A DNA stretch of 64,000 nucleotides from Cupriavidus necator N-1 (lineage in GTDB: Bacteria; Pseudomonadota; Gammaproteobacteria; Burkholderiales; Burkholderiaceae). The position numbers and the translations under genes are program-made. A model generated the notes under the pieces. That model saw nothing but the letters and a program-made list of their open reading frames with translations, was not told the origin of the DNA and searched no databases. Below, piece by piece: positions 52,340-62,591 of this stretch. Positions within the stretch are counted from its first letter, which is position 1. The number at the start of each line of letters is the position of its first letter. The stretch is taken from the NCBI RefSeq assembly GCF_000219215.1, contig NC_015723.1, forward strand, positions 1,984,001-2,048,000, read 5' to 3'.

Positions 52340-52642
52340 TCAGGACGCCATCGGCGCGCCGGCCGTTGTTACCGATACCCCCGGCACCGCGCCATTGATG
52401 ATGGCCTCGGCATAGCGCAACGCACCGCGTCGCGCGCCACCGACGTTATCCCACGGTGCGGCGTCCAGGCGGAACGTGCGCGCCTGCATGCCTTCGGGCG
52501 ACTCGCCTTCCAGGCAGATCACCACGGCAGCATCGAAGGAACGGTCGGGCCGCGGCTCGGGCCATATGCGCTCGGCGGCGTGCTTGTACACCAGGGGATA
52601 GAGGTCGTATCCCTTGTAAGTTGCAGCCGGATAGATATCCAT
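52340..52642 (-). CDS. Small protein of a tandem paralogous pair (upstream copy)
   Basis: 100 residues from ATG 52642, with GGAGG upstream. The core reads YKGYDLYPLVYKHAAERIWP, AAVVICLEG and GGARRGALRYAEAIINGAV, clearly homologous to the copy at 51871. It is soluble and of unknown function. Both lie downstream of the cold-shock gene terminator on the same strand, so they have their own promoter. Confidence 0.72.
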   Translation of the reverse strand: MDIYPAATYKGYDLYPLVYKHAAERIWPEPRPDRSFDAAVVICLEGESPEGMQARTFRLDAAPWDNVGGARRGALRYAEAIINGAVPGVSVTTAGAPMAS

Positions 52643-52742
52643 GGCAGCCTCCGCCGTTTGGTGATCCTGCCCCCACTCTACGCTTGTTGCCGCGCCAGCA
52701 GTGGCTTTATTTCACCTTGCGGGGAATAGCGGCAACGGAAAT

Positions 52743-52772
52743 AAAAAAGCTCCGCGTTGGCGGAGCTTTTTT
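52743..52772. terminator. Bidirectional rho-independent terminator
   Basis: AAAAAAGCTCCGC-GTTG-GCGGAGCTTTTTT is a perfect stem flanked by A and T runs on either side. It lies 47 bp downstream of the cold-shock gene stop on the minus strand and ends that transcript. Confidence 0.92.
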
Positions 52773-52819
52773 CATTGGACTGGCGCCTCGGCGCTCAGCT
52801 CAACTCAGGTCGGTGCGAT

Positions 52820-53023
52820 TCAGATCGGCTCGATCTTGGTCGCGGCCGGGCCCTTTTGGCCGACGCCAGCGACGTAACGCACCTTCTGGCCTTCTTGCAG
52901 CGACTTGAAGCCGTTGCCCTGGATTTCGGAGAAGTGCGCGAACAGGTCGTTGCCGCCTGCATCAGGCGTAATGAAGCCAAAACCCTTCGAATCGTTAAAC
53001 CACTTGACGGTACCGGTTTCCAT
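52820..53023 (-). CDS. cspA: Cold shock protein (CspA family)
   Basis: 67 residues. RNP1 is KGFGFITP and RNP2 is DLFAHFSEI, with the opening [17 protein letters not shown] typical of the family. It is an OB-fold RNA chaperone that melts mRNA structure. It is monocistronic between a strong promoter at 53168-53196 and the terminator at 52743-52772. The leader of about 138 nt is long, as in cold-regulated csp mRNAs. Confidence 0.96.
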   Translation of the reverse strand: METGTVKWFNDSKGFGFITPDAGGNDLFAHFSEIQGNGFKSLQEGQKVRYVAGVGQKGPAATKIEPI

Positions 53024-53161
53024 GTTGGATTCCTCAATAAGTTTTTTCTCACCGGCAAAAGCGCCGGCAAGGCATGACGATCAAGGAAGACACAAGGAGA
53101 AAAAGTGGCGCCGTGTGGGCAAGCACCTGGACTTCTAGGTTGCTGCTTGAAAGATCCTGCA
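53024..53161 (-). promoter_or_regulatory. Long 5' leader of the csp mRNA
   Basis: From the predicted start near 53161 to the ATG at 53023 there are about 138 nt with no open frame on this strand. Long structured csp leaders act as thermosensors in enterobacteria. A similar role here is inferred from length and position only. Confidence 0.5.
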
Positions 53162-53167
53162 CTCAAC

Positions 53168-53196
53168 CTTATACAGGCCCCACTCAGGCATGTCAA
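53168..53196 (-). promoter_or_regulatory. Sigma-70 promoter of the csp gene
   Basis: Reading the minus strand, TTGACA (53196-53191), 17 bp, TATAAG (53173-53168). This is nearly consensus with ideal spacing and unusually AT-rich for this GC-rich window. Confidence 0.75.
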
Positions 53197-53348
53197 TGAA
53201 CTTCGCCGGATCGGGTCCAAATCACATGGAAAGTGCCGGGTTGAGGGTCTCGCCGGGCGAAATCCCGTGTGCGCCGCATGTGCACGTCCACTTCCGGCCC
53301 CGAAGGCGCCGGCATGCTACAGTGGCCGATCGAACGGAACAGACACGG

Positions 53349-53576
53349 ATGACACTCTGCACTGCCTGCCAGGCCATTGAACGCCACGTGCGCGGCGCCC
53401 CCGGGCACGCGGCACTGCGCATCACCGACACCCGACGCATAAAGCCCGCCGGTTCCGCCGCCATCACCATCAGCAGCTTCGTCTGCCAGGACTGCGGCGC
53501 GCTCTGGACGTACCGTGACCAGAAGAGCGGTCCGGAACAGGGGTGGGACATCCATATGGAAGCGCAGCAGCCATAG
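53349..53576 (+). CDS. Small zinc-ribbon-like hypothetical protein
   Basis: 75 residues from ATG 53349. Two CxxC pairs, CTAC near the N-terminus and CQDC in the middle ([16 protein letters not shown]), suggest a zinc ribbon. The function is unknown. It converges on the isocitrate dehydrogenase gene across a shared terminator. Confidence 0.68.
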   Translation: MTLCTACQAIERHVRGAPGHAALRITDTRRIKPAGSAAITISSFVCQDCGALWTYRDQKSGPEQGWDIHMEAQQP

Positions 53577-53595
53577 CGCCATCTGCGGCGCAAAA

Positions 53596-53626
53596 AGAAA
53601 AACCCCGGGCCAGGGCCCGGGGTTGC
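53596..53626 (-). terminator. Rho-independent terminator of icd
   Basis: A GC-rich stem AACCCCGGGCC / GGCCCGGGGTT (53601-53624) is followed on the minus strand by TTTTTCTTTTT. It lies 35 bp beyond the stop of the isocitrate dehydrogenase gene. Confidence 0.88.
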
Positions 53627-53660
53627 GACACCTGCCGGCCCGCCAGGCGGGCCAGTCCGG

Positions 53661-55898
<2,238 letters not shown>

Positions 55899-56236
55899 TG
55901 CTTCTCTCAGATCCTCGAACGGGTGGTGGGACATCCGCCTGCTGGGTCACAGCCGGCGGCAAACTAGGCGAAAAATAGAATTTTGCCTCAGTTTGCTTTC
56001 AGGGGCCTGAAATCCCACTGCTTTTTGCGCGGCTATCGGCAAAAATCCGGACGCCGGTGCCGCATTGGGCCGCCCGCGCAGCATGATTGTTCGCAGATTG
56101 CACCGGCACGGTGCCCGCATGGCGCCTACGCTGCGGCGCAACATGACCGGGCCGTGCGCCCCGCGGATCACAGTCCTGTCAAACTTGGCGTCGACAATGC
56201 AGGGTTTTGTCCTCTTCAACGCCAAGGAAAACCACA
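55899..56236. other. Divergent intergenic region of icd and the esterase gene
   Basis: 338 bp between divergent genes. The first ~150 bp after icd are relatively AT-rich (GAAAAATAGAATTTTGCC) and probably hold the icd promoter. I could not place promoter elements with confidence and see no gene. Confidence 0.4.
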
Positions 56237-57598
56237 ATGTCTCGTCATTTGCTGCTGGCCCAGGCGGCCATCGCACTGGGCTGCCTGGGGGTGGCGCAGG
56301 CCTGGGCGCAGGCCCCTGCTGCCTACCCCGCCACGCTGGCCGGCCACGCGGTGCTGCCGGCCCAGACCCTGCTTGCCGTGCCGAAGGACGCGCCCGCTGA
56401 CCTGCAGGTCAGCGGCAAGTTCACCACCGCGCAGCGTGTGGACACGCCGGGCACGGTCGAAGGCAAGTCCAATGGCCGCCCCACCGGCGTGTCGCTGCCG
56501 TTCCGCGGCCAGCCGGCACAGGGGCATTCCGGCATCAAGCGCATGGCCGACGGCAGTTTCTGGGTGCTGACCGACAACGGCGCCGGCGCCAAGGCCAACT
56601 CGCCGGACTTCATGCTGTACCTGAACCACTACAAGGTGGACTTTGGCAGCGGCCGCCTGCAGCGCCTGAAGACCATCTTCCTGCACGACCCCGACAAGAA
56701 GGTGCCGTTCCGCATCGTCCACGAGGGCACCAGGCAGCGCTACCTGACGGGGTCGGATTTCGATACGGAGAGCTTCCAGTTCGCCGGCGGCGCGCTGTGG
56801 ATCGGCGATGAATTCGGCCCGTTCCTGATCAAGGCTGACCTGGACGGCAAGGTACTGGCCGTGTTCGACACCATGGTCGACGGCAAGGTGGTGCGCTCGC
56901 CCGACCATCCCGCCGTCACCGCGCCCGGCGCGCCGGACGGCAGCGTGAAGTTCCAGGTGCGGCGCTCCAAGGGTTTCGAGGGCATGGCGTCCTCGCCCGA
57001 CGGCAGCAAGCTGTACGCGCTGCTGGAAGGCGCGCTGTGGGACGAGGCCGCCAAGGGTTACGAGAACGAAGGCGGCAAGCCCTACCTGCGCGTGCTGGAG
57101 TTTGATGTCAGGCAGCAGGCCTGGACCGGCCGCCACTGGAAATACGTGCTGGAAGGCGCCAGCCATGCCATCGGCGACTTCAACATGATCGATGCCACCA
57201 CCGGCCTTATCATCGAGCGCGACAACGGCGAAGGCACGCCGGACAAGGCCTGCCCGGCCGGGCAGAAGCGCCCGGACTGCTTTGACGACGTGGCCAAGTT
57301 CAAGCGCGTGTACAAGGTCGAACTGAGCGATGCCAACGCCGGCGGGCCGCTGCGCAAGATCGGCTATATCGACCTGCTGCGCATTGCCGATCCGGGCAAG
57401 CTTGCGCGCAAGCCGTTGACGGATGGCGTGCTGGCGTTCCCGTTTTTCACCATCGAGAACGTCGACGTGGTCGACGCCACGCATATCGTGGTGGGCAACG
57501 ACAACAACCTGCCCTTCAGCAGCAGCCGCGAGCCGAACCAGGCGGATGACAATGAGCTGGTGTTGCTGGAGGTGGCGGATTTCTTGAAGGCGCGGTGA
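56237..57598 (+). CDS. Esterase-like activity of phytase family protein, secreted
   Basis: 453 residues from ATG 56237. A signal peptide (LLLAQAAIALGCLGVAQAWA) is followed by a six-bladed propeller-type domain with GHSGIKRMADGSFWVLTDNG, ALWIGDEFGPFLIKAD and FEGMASSPDGSKLYALLEGA. The family is annotated for phytase-like esterase activity, but no activity is proven for most members. It would be periplasmic. It ends before a REP-like hairpin shared with the convergent chemoreceptor gene. Confidence 0.88.
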   Translation: MSRHLLLAQAAIALGCLGVAQAWAQAPAAYPATLAGHAVLPAQTLLAVPKDAPADLQVSGKFTTAQRVDTPGTVEGKSNGRPTGVSLPFRGQPAQGHSGIKRMADGSFWVLTDNGAGAKANSPDFMLYLNHYKVDFGSGRLQRLKTIFLHDPDKKVPFRIVHEGTRQRYLTGSDFDTESFQFAGGALWIGDEFGPFLIKADLDGKVLAVFDTMVDGKVVRSPDHPAVTAPGAPDGSVKFQVRRSKGFEGMASSPDGSKLYALLEGALWDEAAKGYENEGGKPYLRVLEFDVRQQAWTGRHWKYVLEGASHAIGDFNMIDATTGLIIERDNGEGTPDKACPAGQKRPDCFDDVAKFKRVYKVELSDANAGGPLRKIGYIDLLRIADPGKLARKPLTDGVLAFPFFTIENVDVVDATHIVVGNDNNLPFSSSREPNQADDNELVLLEVADFLKAR

Positions 57599-57618
57599 GC
57601 GTCTGCTGTGATGGGGGA

Positions 57619-57652
57619 TTCTCCCCTCTCCCGCTTGCGGGAGAGGGGAGAA
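57619..57652. terminator. REP-like hairpin between convergent genes
   Basis: TTCTCCCCTCTCCCGC-TT-GCGGGAGAGGGGAGAA is a perfect palindrome with a 16-bp stem, followed by AAACAAAC. It matches the core of the repeats at 9701, 11371, 37991 and 47552. Its place between convergent stops suggests use as a terminator. Confidence 0.72.
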
Positions 57653-57668
57653 AACAAACAGGGTGCGC

Positions 57669-59210
57669 TTACGCCGCCAGCCTGAACGTCGACACTGCCT
57701 CTTTCAGCCGCTGTGCCTGCTCCTCCAGCGAGCCCGCTGCAGCGGCGGCCTCTTCCACCAGCGCCGCGTTCTGCTGCGTCACGGTATCCATTTGCGTCAC
57801 CGCCTGGTTGACCTGCTCGATCCCCGCGCTCTGCTCGGCAGAGGCCGCGCTGATCTCGCCCATGATGTCGGTCACGCGCTTGACCGCGGCAACGATCTCC
57901 ACCATGGTCTGGCCGGCCTGCGTCACCTGCATCGAACCCTTCTCGACGCGATCGACCGAATCCCCGATCAGCGCCTTGATTTCCTTGGCGGCAGAGGCGC
58001 TGCGCTGCGCGAGCGTGCGCACCTCGCCCGCGACCACGGCGAAGCCGCGGCCCTGTTCGCCGGCACGCGCCGCTTCCACCGCGGCATTGAGCGCCAGGAT
58101 ATTGGTCTGGAAAGCGATGCCTTCAATCACGGCGATGATGTCGACCACCTTCCTCGACGCGCCGTTGATCTCTTCCATGGTCTCGGCAACCTTGCCCGCC
58201 GCGTCGCCGCCCTTCTCGGCGATGTCCGAGGCATTGACCGCCAGCGTGCTGGCCTGTCGCGCGTTGTCCGCGTTCTGGCGCACGATGCTGGTCAGCTCTT
58301 CCATGCTGGCCGCGGTCTGCTGCAGCGACGAGGCCTGTTCTTCCGTGCGCTGCGACAGGTCGGTGTTGCCGGCCGCGATCTGGCTGGTGCCGGACACGAT
58401 CGACTCCGTGCCCGCGCGCACCTGGCGCACGATGCGCAGGATATTGGCGTTCATGTCCGCCAGCGCCTGCAGCAGCTGTCCGGTTTCATCGCGGCTGTCG
58501 ACGTCGATGCGGCTGGTCAGGTCGCCCGACGCCACGGTGCGCGCCACCGCCACGGCGCGATGCAGCGGCCGCGTGATGCCCGCCGTCAGCCATACCGAGA
58601 ACGCGATGCCGATCGCCAGCACCACCACGCCCAGCCCGATCAGGCTATTGCGGGCGTTGACGTAGATGCCGTTGATATCGCGCGCGGTGGCGTCGATGCT
58701 GGCGCGCTGGATGTCGAGCAGCTTCTGGATCTCGCCCAGGTAGGCGTCGCCGGCGGGAACGAAGTCTTTCTCCAGCACCTGGTTGGCCTCTTCGGTCAGC
58801 CCCTCTTGCTTGAGTTTGGTGATCTTGTCGCGGCCGTTGTTGTACGGGTCGCGCACACTCAGGATCTTCTGGAATGCGGCCTTCTCCTCGGCCGAGCTGA
58901 GCATCGGCTGGAGCTTGTCGCGCAGCGCGGCGATGCCTTCGATCGACGCCTTGGTCTCGGCCGCGAAGAATGCCCCGAGCGACGGGTCGGCACTGCGCGC
59001 CACCGCCGTGGTGCGGCGCACGCTGGTGTGCATGAGGCGGTACCAGTCGCTGACCAGCCGCTCCTTGGTCAGCGGCTGCTGCATCATTGCGTGCGTGCGC
59101 TCAGCCACCTGTTGCAGGCGCATCATGCCGAATACCGTCATGAGCGCAGAAAGCAGCAATACCACCCCAAAGCCGATGCCGAGGCGGACCCCGATGCCTA
59201 GATTCTTCAT
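57669..59210 (-). CDS. Methyl-accepting chemotaxis protein
   Basis: 513 residues from ATG 59210. TM1 ([19 protein letters not shown]) and TM2 ([20 protein letters not shown]) bracket a four-helix-bundle periplasmic sensor of about 160 residues. A HAMP segment and the signalling hairpin [20 protein letters not shown] follow. It ends AVSTFRLAA with no CheR-tethering pentapeptide. The ligand is unknown. It reports to CheA/CheW encoded elsewhere. Confidence 0.95.
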   Translation of the reverse strand: MKNLGIGVRLGIGFGVVLLLSALMTVFGMMRLQQVAERTHAMMQQPLTKERLVSDWYRLMHTSVRRTTAVARSADPSLGAFFAAETKASIEGIAALRDKLQPMLSSAEEKAAFQKILSVRDPYNNGRDKITKLKQEGLTEEANQVLEKDFVPAGDAYLGEIQKLLDIQRASIDATARDINGIYVNARNSLIGLGVVVLAIGIAFSVWLTAGITRPLHRAVAVARTVASGDLTSRIDVDSRDETGQLLQALADMNANILRIVRQVRAGTESIVSGTSQIAAGNTDLSQRTEEQASSLQQTAASMEELTSIVRQNADNARQASTLAVNASDIAEKGGDAAGKVAETMEEINGASRKVVDIIAVIEGIAFQTNILALNAAVEAARAGEQGRGFAVVAGEVRTLAQRSASAAKEIKALIGDSVDRVEKGSMQVTQAGQTMVEIVAAVKRVTDIMGEISAASAEQSAGIEQVNQAVTQMDTVTQQNAALVEEAAAAAGSLEEQAQRLKEAVSTFRLAA

Positions 59211-59490
59211 GTCTTCTACCTGATTAGCACTGGTTACGGCGAAGTGCCGGTCCGCGCCTGGGACCGGCGCGGCGTTCTTCGCTCTCATCGTCCGCGGACG
59301 GGCCCGGTCGGGCCGACGCACTTGCGGGCTATGGATGCCAACGGCATGGGGTCCGGAATCTTTAGGGTCTTCCTCGATTGACGGCCAGAAGTGTGCGGAT
59401 ACCGGCTATAGTGGACAGGAATCCGGCCGAAGGGAGCATGCCAACCCCGCCGCCGGCCACCCTGCCAGTCCTTCCAGAAGGAGACCCAGC
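59211..59490. other. Divergent intergenic region of the chemoreceptor and phasin genes
   Basis: 280 bp presumably containing both promoters. The phasin ribosome-binding site AGAAGGAGA is at its right edge. No other structure was recognised. Confidence 0.4.
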
Positions 59491-59919
59491 ATGGCCACGC
59501 CTCCCAATCCCTTTGCAGACTTCACCAAGATGATGGAACAGTTCCGCCTGCCGGGCGTGGACATGAGCGCGGTAATCGAAGCGCGCCGCAAGGACATCGA
59601 GGCCCTGACCGAGGCCAACAAGCTGGCCTATGAGGGTATCCAGGCCGTCGTGCAGAAGCAGCAGGAGATCTTCGCCCAGACCATGCAGCAGCTGCAGGCG
59701 GCCGCTCAGCAGTACAGCACCGCGGGCAATCCTGCCGAGGCCATGGCCAAGCACAGTGAATTCGTGCAGCAGCAGCTGCACCAGGCATTGGAGAACATGC
59801 GCGCGCTGGCCGAAACCGCGCAGAAGGCGCAGGCCGAGGCGCTTGCGGTGATCAGCAAGCGCGCCGAGCAGAATGTGAAGGAGGCTGGCGAGTTGCTCAA
59901 GCCGAAAACCAAAGGCTAG
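59491..59919 (+). CDS. Phasin family protein
   Basis: 142 residues from ATG 59491, with AGAAGGAGA upstream. It is almost entirely amphipathic helix (NPFADFTKMMEQFRLPGVDM, then long heptad-like glutamine/alanine-rich helices), matching the TIGR01841-type phasins. Phasins coat polyhydroxyalkanoate granules and control their number and size. It ends KPKTKG. No PHA synthase gene is nearby. Confidence 0.9.
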   Translation: MATPPNPFADFTKMMEQFRLPGVDMSAVIEARRKDIEALTEANKLAYEGIQAVVQKQQEIFAQTMQQLQAAAQQYSTAGNPAEAMAKHSEFVQQQLHQALENMRALAETAQKAQAEALAVISKRAEQNVKEAGELLKPKTKG

Positions 59920-60164
59920 CGCAGACCACCGCTAGCGCTGCTCGGGCGGGCTGGGGCAATCGCCCCGGCAAAGCGGGCGTGCGCCTCGAGGTCCGCCGGC
60001 CGATGCTTCACCCTGGTACTGGCCGGGTCGTTGCCGAGGTAGTTGCTTCCTGTGTGGAGGAACGATTGGGGACCTACGCTATCGTAGCCGCAAGCCGTGC
60101 CACCGCCGCGGCAGGCGACGACCCTGGCACTACCGCCGCGGGTCCCGGCTCCCTGAAGGCGGCC
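59920..60164. other. Intergenic region between convergent phasin and LysR genes
   Basis: 245 bp with no recognisable gene, hairpin terminator or repeat. Confidence 0.4.
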
Positions 60165-61094
60165 TCACCGCACCCATCCCCGCTCCATCAACGGCACATC
60201 CCACGGCGGCTCGCCCTGCAGGCTTTCCGCCAGGTAGTCCACCAGCACCCGCACCTTCAGCGCCTGCCGCTGCGTGGCCGGATACACGGCGGCGAACTCG
60301 AACGATGACAGCGAATAGTCGTGCAGCACCGGCACCAGCCGGCCGGCCAGCAGGTCTTCGCTGGCGACCAGCGTGGGCAGGCAGACCACGGCGGCGCCGC
60401 TGACGGCGTAGTCACGCAACAGGTGGACGGAGTTGGTGCGCATGCGCGGGGCCAGGTCGATCTCGACCGATTCGGCATCGCGCGAGAAGGTCCACTTGTT
60501 GCGGGTCGGGTAGGCGGAATACAGCGCCACCTTGCTGCAGATCAGGTCCGCCGGCCGCTCCGGCTTGCCCCAGCGTTCGATGAACGCCGGGGCCACGCAG
60601 AAGATGCGGCGCAGCGTGAACAAGCGCCGCGCGATCAGCGAATCGTTCTGGGGCGCAAAGATCTGGAAGGCCACGTCGAAGCCTTCTTCGATCGGGTCGA
60701 TGACGCGGTCGTTGACGACGATGTCCAGCTCGATATCCGGATACTGCTGGCTGAAGCCGGCCAGGATGTCGGCGAAGTGCCGGATGGCAAACCCGGGCAG
60801 CACCTGGATGCGCAGGCGCCCGGCCGGGGTGGCGCGCAGGTCGCGCATCTGGTCGGTCAGGTCGGTCAGGTTGGCGACCACGTCGGCGCATTGACGATAG
60901 TAGGTCTCGCCCACTTCCGACAGGCGCACGTGCCGCGTGCTGCGATGGAACAGCGGCGCGTTGATGTACTTCTCGAGCTGCTGCACGCGGTGGCTGACCA
61001 CGGAATTGGTCACGCCGAGCTGGCGCGCGGCCTCGGCAAAGCTAAGCGTGTCCGCGACCCTGACAAAGGCTTCGATACTTAGAAAACGGTCCAT
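60165..61094 (-). CDS. LysR-family transcriptional regulator
   Basis: 309 residues from ATG 61094. The HTH reads MDRFLSIEAFVRVADTLSFA and GVTNSVVSHRVQQLEKYINA. The effector domain follows, with VLPGFAIRHFADILAGFSQQ. It is divergent from the Bug protein at 61282, the usual LysR/Bug arrangement in Burkholderiales, and likely controls it in response to the bound acid. Confidence 0.9.
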   Translation of the reverse strand: MDRFLSIEAFVRVADTLSFAEAARQLGVTNSVVSHRVQQLEKYINAPLFHRSTRHVRLSEVGETYYRQCADVVANLTDLTDQMRDLRATPAGRLRIQVLPGFAIRHFADILAGFSQQYPDIELDIVVNDRVIDPIEEGFDVAFQIFAPQNDSLIARRLFTLRRIFCVAPAFIERWGKPERPADLICSKVALYSAYPTRNKWTFSRDAESVEIDLAPRMRTNSVHLLRDYAVSGAAVVCLPTLVASEDLLAGRLVPVLHDYSLSSFEFAAVYPATQRQALKVRVLVDYLAESLQGEPPWDVPLMERGWVR

Positions 61095-61281
61095 GGCAAA
61101 CCCGGCGGCGAAGGGATCGATGTTGACACGCGGCAGTGCTACCATCTGGCGCTCGCCGGGCCGATGAGAGCGCCCGGCAACTTGCCGCGCTTGGTTGCAC
61201 AACGTTGACGCGCGGCGCCATTCCAGCCGCGATCAGAAGGCAGTTCGACGGCAATCATAGCGAACGAGGGGCAGATCCGTC

Positions 61282-62256
61282 ATGCAGATCCGTGCATTGC
61301 ATCGCCGCCGGCTGGTGCTGGGCGGCGCCGCGGCCGTGCTGCTGGCCGGCCGCGCCGGCGCACAGGCGCGCAGCAACGGCTCGCTGGTGCTGGTCGTGCC
61401 GTTTGCGCCAGGCGGCGTGGTCGACAAGACCGCGCGCGAAGTCCATGCGGGCCTCGGACGGCGGCTCGGCCAGAACGTGGTGATCGAGAACCACGACGGC
61501 GCCGGCGGCACCATCGGCACCAGCATCGTGGCGCGCAGCAAGGCCGATGGCCACACCATCGGCCTGGTCTATGACTCGTATGCAACCGAGCCGCTGGCCT
61601 ACCCGAACCTGCCTTACCGCGCCGGGCGCGATCTCACCGGCGTGTCTTACATGGTGCGCGCGCCGATGGCGCTGGTGGTGCCGGCCGCGTCGCCGTGGCG
61701 CACGCTGCAGGACTATGTACGGGCGTGCCGGCAGTCGCGCGAGGTGTCTTATGCCTCCGTGGGTGTCGGCAGTTCCAACCACCTGACCGCCGAATGGTTC
61801 CACCAGGCCGCCGGCACCCATGGCCTGCACGTGCCGTTCCGCGGCGGCGCCCCGGCACTGAAAGACCTGCTGGGCGGCCATGTCGACTCGATGTTTGCCA
61901 GCCTGCCGCTGCTGCTGGCGCAACTGCAGGCCGGCAAGCTGCGGGCGCTGGCGGTCAGCGCTTCTGCGCGCAATCCGCATCTGCCGACGGTGCCCACGCT
62001 GGCCGACACCTGGCCGGGCCTGGTCAGCTACTCCTGGGTCGGCATGATCGCGCCGGCCGGTACGCCGGCCGCGCAACTCGACCGCCGGGCCGCCGCAGTC
62101 AGCCAGACGCTGCGCGAAACGGCCGTAACGCAGCGCCTTTACGACAATGGCTTCGAAGTCGTGGCCAGCGGACGTGAAGCGATGAATGCGCTAGTCGCTT
62201 CCGAAGCGGCGCGCTGGGCGGAGCTGGCGCGGCAACGCACGCTGGCGCTGGGCTAG
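61282..62256 (+). CDS. Bug-family (TctC-like) substrate-binding protein
   Basis: 324 residues. The N-terminus RRRLVLGGAAAVLLAGRAGA has paired arginines and resembles a Tat-type export signal. The Bug fold follows: VLVVPFAPGGVVDKTAREV and VVIENHDGAGGTIGTSIVA. It would bind a small carboxylate in the periplasm. The divergent LysR and downstream XapX/aldehyde dehydrogenase genes on the opposite strand suggest a small acid or aldehyde pathway. Confidence 0.92.
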   Translation: MQIRALHRRRLVLGGAAAVLLAGRAGAQARSNGSLVLVVPFAPGGVVDKTAREVHAGLGRRLGQNVVIENHDGAGGTIGTSIVARSKADGHTIGLVYDSYATEPLAYPNLPYRAGRDLTGVSYMVRAPMALVVPAASPWRTLQDYVRACRQSREVSYASVGVGSSNHLTAEWFHQAAGTHGLHVPFRGGAPALKDLLGGHVDSMFASLPLLLAQLQAGKLRALAVSASARNPHLPTVPTLADTWPGLVSYSWVGMIAPAGTPAAQLDRRAAAVSQTLRETAVTQRLYDNGFEVVASGREAMNALVASEAARWAELARQRTLALG

Positions 62257-62264
62257 CGCAATGC

Positions 62265-62552
62265 CTAGTGCGCCTGCGGCTGGTCCCCGGCGTCCTGCGC
62301 TGCCGGGCGTGCCGCCGTCGGCGCCGCCGGTGCGCCGGTGATCTTCGGCACGCACTCGCCACGGAACCAGGCCACCGTGACCGGCTCGCCCGCCAGCAGG
62401 CGCTTGACGGGCGGCACCACTTGCTCGCCGATCAGCATGCCCAGCAAGCCGATCAGCGCCACCACCGGCGGCGCCGGCGAGCGCACCTGCAACAGTGCAT
62501 AGATGATGCCGACCAGGATGCCGGCGGCCAGTGATACCAGATAGAGCTTCAT
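62265..62552 (-). CDS. XapX (DUF1427) small membrane protein
   Basis: 95 residues. Two hydrophobic helices, LVSLAAGILVGIIYALLQV and PPVVALIGLLGMLIGEQVV, form the XapX domain. A soluble tail (AWFRGECVPKITGAP, then alanine/proline-rich) follows. The function is unknown. XapX proteins are frequent beside oxidoreductase genes. It is 39 bp downstream of the aldehyde dehydrogenase on the same strand. Confidence 0.85.
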   Translation of the reverse strand: MKLYLVSLAAGILVGIIYALLQVRSPAPPVVALIGLLGMLIGEQVVPPVKRLLAGEPVTVAWFRGECVPKITGAPAAPTAARPAAQDAGDQPQAH

Positions 62553-62591
62553 TGCTTTTTCCCTGAAATGGTTGGTGGTGCCGCGCGGGCG

